Assembly: GCA_030761205.1 (NCBI GenBank)
Contig: JAULJL010000017.1
Span: 754,001-818,000, forward strand
Length of the DNA stretch: 64,000 bases
From: Fremontodendron californicum
Taxonomy: Eukaryota; Streptophyta; Magnoliopsida; Malvales; Malvaceae
Direction: 5' to 3'
The notes beneath the pieces were generated by a model. The model ran no database searches, was not told the origin of the DNA, and worked only from the letters and a program-made list of their open reading frames with translations. The number at the start of each line of letters is the position of its first letter. Position 1 is the first letter of the stretch. This document shows, piece by piece, positions 54,979-64,000 of the stretch. The position numbers were made by a program, and so were the translations under genes.

Positions 54979-57900
54979 ATGGAAAGGGTTCCAGAATCAA
55001 AGTTACTTCCTAGGAAGTTGCCTGCTGTGAGTTCAGTGTCAAATACTCGTACGGTCTTTGGGAGAGAATCAGGTCTTGTGCCGAATTTGCAAGCTGTATT
55101 GGTTAGAGATGAGGTGGTTCTATCTAATGCGGGAAACTCCCAAGATTCAGAGTCAGCTGAACCTGTAAGGACATGGAAATGGAAAGACTCTTTGCTTGAT
55201 CAGGAAGAAATCATGCCTGATGTTATTAAATTCAAGGGCAGCAGTGATTCATTGGAGGAAGGTGGACCTAGTTCTTTTTCTGGAGTTAGTCACCCTCCAG
55301 AACCTGTTGACATGGATCTAATGAGAACCGTGTATGTACCAATCGGTCAGAAGAAGTCCGATCCTGGGTGTTTGATGAAGAGCATGCTAGTGAAGGGACC
55401 TTTTCTAGAAGATATTTCAATTAGGCTTCCTCCTAAGAAACCCAGTTCTGCCGTTCTTTCACCAGCAGAAAGTTTGGTTGAAGAACTCAATGATTTAGGT
55501 GCATTGTCTTCTCCATTTTCAGTTCCACGTGCATCACAAAATACAGATAACTCTCTCCAGCCTCCAGGTTCAGATGAAAAAGAATGTATTTGGGATGCTT
55601 CTCTGCCTCCAAGTGGTAATGTAAGTCCACATAGCAGCATTGACAGCACCGGGGTTGTCACCGCTATGAGCATTGTCAATAGCTGTGCCAGTACGTATAG
55701 GAGTGATGTGGTTACAAGTGATGGTATGCTTAGCATGGAGAGGAACTGTGAGAGTACAAAGGGAAGTGTCAGAGCGGATTCACTTGAGAGTGCAAAGACT
55801 AGTGTTAGCCGAGCAAGTGATAGCAGTGGTCTTAGTGATGACAGTAACTGGAGCAACATTACTGGGAGTGCCAATAAACCTCATAAAGGAAATGATCCTA
55901 GGTGGCAGGCCATCCTTGCTATCCGGGCTCGAGATGGAATTTTGGGCATGAGTCATTTTAGATTACTTAAACGGCTTGGTTGTGGTGACATTGGCAGTGT
56001 ATATCTCTCAGAGCTGAGTGGTACTCGTCGTTATTTTGCTATGAAAGTAATGGACAAGGCATCCCTTGCAAGTCGTAAGAAGTTGACTAGGGCTCAGACA
56101 GAACGGGAGATTCTGCAGCTGCTGGACCATCCATTTCTGCCCACTCTGTATACACATTTTGAAACTGACAGATTCGCATGTCTAGTCATGGAATATTGTC
56201 CTGGGGGTGATCTACACACTTTGAGGCAACGGCAACCCGGAAAGCATTTCTCCGAGTATGCTGCAAGGTATGGCTTATACTCTAAAACATTCGCGAAGTT
56301 GTGTAGAATATCAGCATCCTTAAAAGGAAAAAAGAAAAAATGAAAATGAAAAATCTTTCTGCATTAATGTTTCTTTTGTTGTTATTGTATTTAGCTTTCC
56401 TTCCTTGATCGTGTCTATCTCATATTGTCTTTCATGATCTTTTCCTCTTGTTTCTCAAAAGTTAGCTTCCACAAGGATTAGTTTGTTGATATGTTTTTTC
56501 TTTTCTGTTGTCTATATGCCTCTTACTATGTGGTTTTGGTATTTCTATATTTATAAATATGGGTAAGTTAATCACTAGTTATTGGATGGGCGTGCAGTTC
56601 TACTTGTTTCCCCTTTTATGTTGCAAGATGTTGCCTAAATTTTGTGCATATGTAGAGAATGTAGTTTTCTTCTCTTTCATGTTTTTCCACATGTTGGGGA
56701 CCTTAAGCATATCTGCTACTCCGAACTGTTGGTTTTTCCATGTCTTTAGAGTTATGGTGTCAATTAAAACTAGCCTAGTTAACAGACCTTTTCCTTCATC
56801 ACTTCCTATCTTAGCCATCACAGATTCATCTTATCTGAGTCAAAAGAGAGTAGTTCTCTATGCAACCTTGGGTAATATGTCAGGTTTATGTAAGTTATTT
56901 TCACCTTCATGCTGCTTAACTCCAGTCAGGGAGATGCTTGCTGTCCTTGTGTACCTGCTAGCCTGTAAACATGAGAGATAAAATAGCAGATGCAGCTAAC
57001 TGAACTATTTAACATCACTACATGTGTTGGGCATGGAAATGGATTCCTTTTCCTTCCCGAGTTTTCTTGGTTTTGTTGACATCATTTATGAGTATGTGCC
57101 ATGGAATAATATTGTTATCTGTTTATGTTGAGTTCCAAGATTTCACATGTCTTATGCTCTTGCTCAATGAATTAGTCAAGACTCATGGGGCATGTGTGAG
57201 TGCTGCTTTTGCTGATATCAGAGGATTAAGACCGTACTTTGGCATGAGAAATTCTGATTCCGGTGATCAATTATTTTATTTTCAAAATACCAGTATTCGC
57301 TTGGCCCCTTAAGCTGGAAAATTAATTTCTCAGTCACTGTTCAAAAAGGTTATTTTATATATATATATATATATATAGTCATAATGTTTTTGGGAAGTAG
57401 ATTATGTTTTTGTATAGTTGGCATAAAGACATTGCTAAAGGCTTTAGTCATCATATCAGTGTCATAAGCAAGTATTTTTCATTGAGATCAATGAATTACA
57501 TGCAGAAAAGTTATAAACTCATTCTTTCTTCTTGGTGCAGATTTTACGCTGCAGAGGTTCTATTAGCGCTTGAGTATCTCCACATGCTTGGTGTTGTTTT
57601 TAGGGATTTGAAACCAGAAAATGTTCTAGTTCGTGATGATGGTCACATAATGCTCTCGGACTTTGATCTTTCCTTAAGATGTTCAGTTTCTCCCACACTG
57701 ATAAAAACCTCAGCATTTTATTCTGATCCTTCAAAAAGTGGAGTTGGTGGTGCATTCTGTGTTCAACCTGCCTGTATTGAGCCTACATCAGTTTGCATCC
57801 AGCCTGCTTGCTTTATTCCATGGATATTCCCTCAAAAGAACAAGAAGAAAACCCGAAAACCACGAGTTGAGTTTGGGTTGCCTTCTAGTGCCCTCCCGGA

Positions 57901-58438
57901 GCTTGTTGCAGAGCCTACTGCAGCCCGGTCTATGTCCTTTGTCGGAACCCATGAATACCTAGCCCCTGAAATAATCAAAGGAGAAGGCCATGGAAGTGCT
58001 GTTGATTGGTGGACCTTTGGAATTTTCTTGCATGAACTGCTGTATGGTAAAACCCCATTTAAAGGCTCAGGAAACCGTGCTACGCTGTTCAATGTTGTGG
58101 GGCAACAGCTGAGATTCCCAGATTCGCCAGCAACCAGTTATGCTAGCCGTGATTTAATCCGCGGCTTGCTGGTGAAGGAACCACAACACCGGCTAGGGGT
58201 GAAGAGGGGTGCAACTGAGATCAAGCAACACCCTTTCTTTGAAGGTGTGAATTGGGCTCTAATACGATGCAGCACCCCACCTGAGGTGCCAAAACCGATG
58301 GAGAGTGAGTTGCCTGGGATGCCTGGCAAATTTGGGCCAGTAGAGCCAGTTGGGATCGGTAGCAGCACTAAAAGGATGGTAGGGACAGGGACAGACATGA
58401 AATCTGGGGGTAAATATCTGGACTTTGAGTTCTTCTAG
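54979..58438 (+). CDS. AGC VIII protein kinase, D6PK/PAX-like
   Basis: Exons 54979-56267 and 57541-58438 join as GCAAG|GTATGG ... GGTGCAG|ATTTTAC and give 728 aa. A Ser-rich N-terminus (1-320) precedes the kinase domain: glycine loop G334-C-G-D-I-G339, Lys356 in FAMKVMDK, R451-D452-LKPEN, DFD at 470-472 in place of DFG, and APE at 571-573. The insert of about 100 aa between DFD and APE and the DFD itself mark the plant AGC VIII group. The tail ends LDFEFF, a PIF-type hydrophobic motif for PDK1 docking. Family members (D6PK, PAX, PVPK-1) sit at the plasma membrane and activate PIN auxin exporters. The long N-terminus resembles AGC1-3 (PAX) more than D6PK itself, but I cannot settle the clade. 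The single intron falls between the substrate-lobe Arg430 and FYAAEV, the usual place. Confidence 0.92.
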
Positions 58439-60920
58439 TTTGCTGACAGTACTTTGTTCTGATGATATACTTCAGCTCACTACCTCATCAAAGAAAAATT
58501 CATGTGAACTGAAAAAAAAAAAAAAAAAAAAAATTCACTGGCTTCATTTTAAAAGTATGCTGCCTTTTACCCATTAACTCACAGCATCAGTTGATGTGAG
58601 AAACAATATTATTAGATAACTCAGACAGATTATTTACATAGCAAAAATTATTTTCTTTTTTATGTCTGAATTCTCAAAAATTGCTCCCAGCGTTCTTAAT
58701 GATATGGATGTAAAAGGATGATAGCATTCATGGTTTGCATAGATTGAAGATGGTTCCCTGTGATTTCGCCAGGAGTTTGTGCAGAAAAAACATGTATCTG
58801 TCCATGTAGGGGGAACCCATGAATTGGGTTTTTGAGGGGTTTTATTTCGAATGAACCTTGATGTGCCACTGATTTTGATAACCTCTTTTTCTGGGTAAAA
58901 AAAAAAGATCATCTAATTCCTTTATTACCACATGATTCTAGACTTGTAGTTCTTTTTTATCCTGCATAGTTCAAGCAGGTCAGGGCTGGCCCTGGCTGTA
59001 TGACTTTCCAGGCTGTTGTGGCTATACATGGGTGGCCCATATATCTAGGTCTAGAAAGAAAGAGAGGACCAAATGCTACAAAGCCTAAGCCTAACGATTT
59101 CTATCCAACCTTAAGGACTAATAAAGGGTTTTTGCTTCTTAGCATTATCTGGAAGAATAGAGGCCCACAAGACCACAATATAAAACTTTTTGTCTTTTTC
59201 CTTTCAAAGCCTAAATCTTTGGTTCCCTTTCCTGGCCTCTTCTACACTCTTCCCTGATTGGGTTCTCAATGGTGAGAGCATATGCTTTGATGTTTTACCT
59301 TTTATCATTTAGTCCTCATGCAATGTCTTGTCTTGTTCATCACCAAAACCTTTTGTTCTCTTTATGAAAAAATTATTGGCTCTTGAAAGCAAACAAACCA
59401 ACAATCAGAATTTTAGTGGAAGGATCTGATGGGCCAAATCACATATGAACTTGAGGACTGCCAGAGATCAGAATTTTATCAAACTCTTCATCTGACTCAA
59501 AAGCCAAACCAGATTATATAAAGTGAAAGAAAGAGAAAACTTACTCCATTTTAATATTTGGTTGAGAGATTGGAGTGAGTTTGAGTAAACAAAAATGTTA
59601 CAGGCTTCAGATCCAAGATTTATATGAAACAATAAAATATTACCCTTCTTGACAGAGGCTAATATAACATAACAAACAATGTAAGAAATTTAAGAAAATT
59701 ATCTGCAATTTGCAGCTTTTAAAATTTAATGTCAGTGAAGATCCTATCAAAGCCTTTGCTGAATCTTGGATTATGTAATCAGCAGAGTAAGATTTGATTA
59801 ACCCAGAAAAAAAGAAAGAAAGAAGTGCTTCAACAACTTCCCCTGATGCTTGGGGGCCTTGGGGAAAACAAAATTACTGTAAAAAAAAAAAAAAAAAAGA
59901 AGCAATTAAGTTGGAGCAGATTTTGAAGTTGTAAACTTGCATGTGAGTTTGTCAATAACAACAATTTTCTTCTTTGGACTGACTTTCACATATTTGTTGA
60001 AACTTGAAAAGCAACAAAATAGAAGTTGGCTTCTTTTGTGGGACAGTAGGGGTGTCTACTACGGTGCAAATTTTTATCATGCAATTACGGTTGCACCTTG
60101 ATTCTATACAAATTTCAAAATTTGCTTACATGAAAATAGTTTATTTTTATTTTTTCTCTTTTGCTTGGTTTTTTTTTTTATTTAAAATAGCAACGGCAAT
60201 TATCAAATAAGGTGAAACATTAAAAGTATTTAGTATTTACAATAATAAAAAATTATTTAATAAAAATAAAAAAGCTTGATAATTAGGCTGTAAATAGATT
60301 TAGTAATATTTAACAGGACACGATTATACGATATGAAAAAGTAACTAAAATACTCAAAAAATATTACACGAAAAAATAATACGAACACGACATGAATACA
60401 CGAATGTCTCAAAATTTATATAATACAAATTATTAACATATCAAATTTTATATAAATATAAAATATCTTAAACACGATTATGACATGACAAAATACACGA
60501 ATATGATACGTATACACAAATTTTCAGATCTAACTGTGAATGAATCAGGTTTGAACAAACAAATCTTTATTCGTATTCGTTTGTTTATTTAAATTCATTA
60601 TAAAATCCAACTCAAATACTGAAACTCAAAATAAAAAATCAATTTAAAATCAATTTTCATACACATTATTAATGAAACTTAAATTAAAAAATTAAACTTA
60701 ACTCATTAAAAATATATTAAATTTAAAATCATATTTAGAATAATCAATAAATTATTTTTTGTCAAGAATTAATGAATTAATTTAGTAAGTATTATAATAA
60801 TAATAATATAAAAAATAAAATTTGAATATTAAATATTATTATTTACAAATCGGGCTGAAATCATTTTTTTTTTGTTTCTTCTTCCAGCAATCTGATAATT
60901 TTGTTGTTAAATTCAACAAT
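58439..60920. other. Kinase 3' UTR and intergenic DNA
   Basis: Long A runs at 58511-58532 and 59880-59898. Around 60300-60530, repeated ACACGA/ACGACATG words suggest an old MITE or LTR remnant. No gene is supported; the frame 59000-59257 has no recognisable domain. Confidence 0.5.
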
Positions 60921-61049
60921 GTATTAAGAATAATAACAAGCAAACCATGTAAAAAATGAAATTTGATAAACTAATAATAAAGATATTTGAAAATAAAAGT
61001 AAAACTATTTCATTTTTTTACATGGTTTGCTTGTTATTATTCTTAATAC
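60921..61049. other. Near-perfect 42-bp inverted repeat (hairpin)
   Basis: 60921-60962 (begins GTATTAAGAATAATAACAAG) is the reverse complement of 61007-61049, apart from one extra T in a T run. The loop is 44 bp. Outside the stem, AACAAT and ATTGTT continue the pairing after a 4-base bulge. No TIR-like target duplication was seen. It may be a young hairpin locus, a small foldback element or an assembly artefact. Confidence 0.9.
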
Positions 61050-62436
61050 AAATATTGTTATTAGTTACAACTTTTGTAATAACAAAATCAAATTCATGTT
61101 TTTATTTTGTAAAAACTCATGTGCTAATTATTGTGTCAAAAACTACAATGCACCAAAATATTTTTTTCATGTTAAAACTTAATTTTTTGTTTCTTTTTTA
61201 TAAAATAATTTTCTTAAATGATTATTTTTTGTATTTGAAAATTATAAGAGCATTTAATAAATAAAATAACACAATAATGTATATAAAATTTGAAAAATAT
61301 TTATTTATTTTAAAATAAATATTAGATAATTAAATTATTTTTTAACTTAAAAATGAATTTGGCCCCGTAACATCGAAATAAAATATTTTTTCTCGTAATG
61401 TTCTTATTTATACTCATTCTATCATGAAAAAAATCAATTTAAAAGAAAGATGAAAAAAAATGTTTTTAATTTTTTAATCTTTTAAAATTTCACTTCTTAA
61501 TAAATATTTTTTGTTATGGATGCAAACATAATTTTTTTCAATTTTTTGCTTTTATTTCTAATTTTCATAGCTCTCACCGTTTCTATTCTAAAAGTTCCTA
61601 TTGTAGAATAGGGGGGAAAATGTAGCAGCTTATAATAAGATAGGAACAAAACAGAATCTGTCAGATGAAAACAGAACTGATATTTGGAGGGACCGGATCC
61701 GATAATGAATTTCCGTTTGCAGATGGAGCAGAGTATAGTAGTATTAAATGTGAGAAACATCAAAGGGTGATACAATGGAAAGCAATGGTCCAATTGTCTG
61801 CTATTTTTGACTGTTTTTTTTAAATGTTGCACCTAAATTTGTTTACATATATTAACTGTTTTGTCTCATTTGATAACTCAACTTTCTTTTTCAACGAGAA
61901 AAAAGAGGAACCAGAGTCAGGGGTAAAGATTTATCTGCTTGGCAAAGATGATATCGAGCTTTAAAATGACCAGGTTAGCCCTCAGATCAATAATAAATTG
62001 CCTGGTCCCTACAATGCCCACCACGTTTGTTTATAAACCTTAAGCCACCCACCCTGTATTGCAAGGAAAACAGGGGACCCCTCCCAAAACATAAAATGAT
62101 TTTTGTTCTCAAAGTAAATCAGTAAAGTAAAGTAAACTATAGGAAGAATTCACAAGTTGGAAGAGAGAAAAGGCAGAATTTGTGTATTTATTCATCTGCT
62201 GAAATTGCAACTTTTTTTTTTCATACAATAATCCGAGCAATTTCCTGTACAGACACTTCCCTTCGCTTGACAATTGATGATGAACAACCCACAAAAAGAC
62301 CTCCCATGTATTTACACATCCCCAAAAAACCCCAAAATAAAAACAATACTTATAAGAGTTCACAGCCAAAAAAACCCAGCTCTTATAAATTTCAACTTAC
62401 CTAAAAACTTCAAGTGGGAAAAAAAAATGTAATCAT
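61050..62436. other. Intergenic DNA and probable 3' UTR of the DUF632 gene
   Basis: AT-rich to about 61500, then mixed composition. The part from about 62110 is probably the 3' UTR of the gene on the minus strand. No other gene seen. Confidence 0.5.
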
Positions 62437-63233
62437 CTATTTGATATGATAGGAACGGGAGCATACTGAGTCAAGTGCCTCAGTAAATACCGCAGAAAAG
62501 CTGGTTAATGCTTGAAAAACCCCTGGCAAGCCTGTTTGAAGATTATTCAGAGTCATCGCTCTAGTCATCTCTACTGCTTTGGCATGCCTCAGCATTTCAT
62601 CTTCCACCCGCCTTTGGCAGCCTGCAAGCTCTGATTTTTTTTCCGCAAGGGGATCCCGAGCATCTAGAACCTGCACATGATCAGGCCCGGAATCAGGAGG
62701 TCCAATACCAACCATAGAGTATGAGTGGTAGAACTTCCTTTCTATGTTCCGGAGAGATGACGCCTTTTTTTCAAGCTCCTTTGATGCAGTTTCAGTTCGC
62801 TTCTTAATCTTAAGCTCTTCACTTTGTTTAGCAGATATCACATGGACGACATTGATAAAACTTTTGATAGCTTCAGAAGCTACTGTGTCAGGGACACGGT
62901 CAAGAGCAAGCTTCCACTCATCACAAAAAGCATATACATCAGAGGGGTCTGTGTTGCCGTCAACATTGTCATTGCTGAGAGGAAGAAGGGCGAGCTTGAA
63001 CCAGCCATGGAGGGAGCAAATAAAATCCCGTTGAAATTTTATTAAACGGCAGAAACTAGAGTGCCAGGCAGAGACAGCTGACTCAAGATCATGTGTTGCC
63101 TGCCGATGCAGTTCGGAAGTTGAATCGCCTTTCCCCGATCTGTTTATAAGGCCACGGACTTGCTGCACAATATTGTTCTGAACTGCATGGTATTGATGCA
63201 TCGACCCCCACATATACCTGAAGCTGCATTCAA
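62437..63233 (-). CDS. DUF630/DUF632-family protein, last exon
   Basis: The exon opens at the acceptor TGCAG|CTTCAGGTATATG (63234/63233) and runs in frame FRYMWGSMHQYHAVQNNIVQ to the stop after SRSYHIK, about 264 aa of the C-terminal DUF632 half. Conserved stretches are MWGSMHQYHAVQ, LESAVSAWHSSFCRLIKFQR, YAFCDEWKLALDRVP and AFTEALDSVCSRS-like endings; a Lys/Glu-rich coiled coil lies in the middle (SEELKIKKRTETASKELEKK). The family includes NRG2 (nitrate signalling) and rice REL2 (leaf rolling); members act at membranes or in the nucleus, and their biochemistry is unknown. It looks nearer the At1g52320/At5g25590 branch than NRG2 itself. The N-terminal DUF630 part lies beyond the window edge. 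Confidence 0.88.
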
Positions 63234-64000
63234 AATATACATGCGATTCGTAAAAATAATGTTCAAACTGAAATTATTTAGCACCAAAAATGTTCTACTA
63301 TGCTGAATTTCTATAAATGGACACCAAAAATGGTTGTACCCTAATATAATCAAAATCTAAACGATCAAAAGAAAGTAATTCACTATAAGGTTTTCATCTA
63401 ATTTAAAATATACCTGTTAAGTGAACTATTAATTCTATACTTCAACTTTCATTAATGGCACATCATATTTTTCTTCTGGTAGTGTTTGAGATGCAAGTTT
63501 TCAAAAATCACTCACAAAATTATTAGTTTAAGCACAACACAAGGTCTGCAGGCATGTTTCCTCGTAAATTAGCTGATCCAGTATAATTATGAAGAGCTCA
63601 AGCAGCCCATAACTGAACTATTACAACCCATCTGTTTGTCAGTTTTGTTTTAGCAATAAACCCCACTGATCAGCTGGAAGTCAGCATGCTTAATCTAACA
63701 ACAGGTGTTACACTACAGAATTTGCAAACTGTTTCAGGTGTTTCAGTAAATCATAATACTTCTACTCATCTTAATCATGCCGCTGAATGACGATGATAAT
63801 AACAACAACAATGATAATAAGGGGCTTTGACCAGTTTACCATTTTCAACAACCTGTCAAAAAAGATTATGGTGGGTCATATGATAGTTAACTCCAATGCA
63901 CCTAACCCCCATTCCTCACTTGTCTGTGGCCTAAAAGGTGCCCATAGATCAAAGAAACACTGTCAAGTAGTATTGGGGCCAGTATCTGATTCTAAAAAAT
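63234..64000 (-). other. Intron of the DUF632-family gene
   Basis: No further DUF632-type exon is seen up to the window end. The sequence is non-coding, with a GATAATAA/AACAACAA repeat near 63790-63822. The preceding exon must lie beyond 64000. Confidence 0.6.

Noticed and set aside
55347..55874. 175-codon minus-strand frame opposite the kinase N-terminus
   Set aside because: Antisense shadow of a Ser-rich coding region, composed of Leu/Ser runs.

Overview
The window looks like nuclear DNA of a flowering plant, probably a eudicot. The evidence is split genes with GT-AG introns in AT-rich DNA, plant-only protein families, L1-type LINEs with plant-type ORF1, and many MITEs. I cannot fix the species; proteins and repeats look rosid-like, which is only an impression. 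All family names come from recognising protein motifs by eye; no search was run.

Layout. 1-698: repeat-derived DNA. 699-10030 (-): a 26-exon copy of the organellar glycyl-tRNA synthetase gene EDD1 with preserved splice sites but four frame-breaking lesions; its 3' end lies outside the window or is lost. 10.1-16.8 kb: gene-free, with two MITEs of one family and a terminal-inverted-repeat element carrying about 4.5 copies of a 178-bp tandem repeat. 16.77-21.89 kb (-): LINE 1, complete but disabled by two stops in its endonuclease. 24.04-25.35 kb (+): an intronless plastid class-3 lipase (PLA1-I type). 26-30 kb: MITEs, a possible SINE and a long TA microsatellite. 30.08-38.59 kb (-): an 18-exon VAD1-type gene (GRAM + VASt + membrane anchor) whose introns hold a SINE, a MITE and a telomere-like motif. 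40.04-45.11 kb (+): LINE 2, with both ORFs open and an exact 18-bp target duplication. 45.5-48.0 kb: a 1.56-kb palindrome, then a 582-bp MITE with an exact 9-bp target duplication. 48-53.3 kb: more MITEs, an RNase H-like fragment and a decayed PPR gene. 53.9-58.44 kb (+): a plant AGC VIII protein kinase with a leader intron. 62.44-64 kb (-): last exon of a DUF630/DUF632-family gene.

The host genes belong to unrelated pathways (organellar translation, lipid hydrolysis, cell-death control, auxin-type kinase signalling, nitrate or leaf-development family) and show no sign of working together. The unusual content is mobile DNA and gene decay. I found no CRISPR array, operon, rRNA or convincing tRNA gene, and no coherent undescribed multi-gene system. 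The best leads are the decayed EDD1 copy, the apparently competent LINE 2, the 1.56-kb palindrome and a near-perfect 42-bp hairpin at 60.9 kb.
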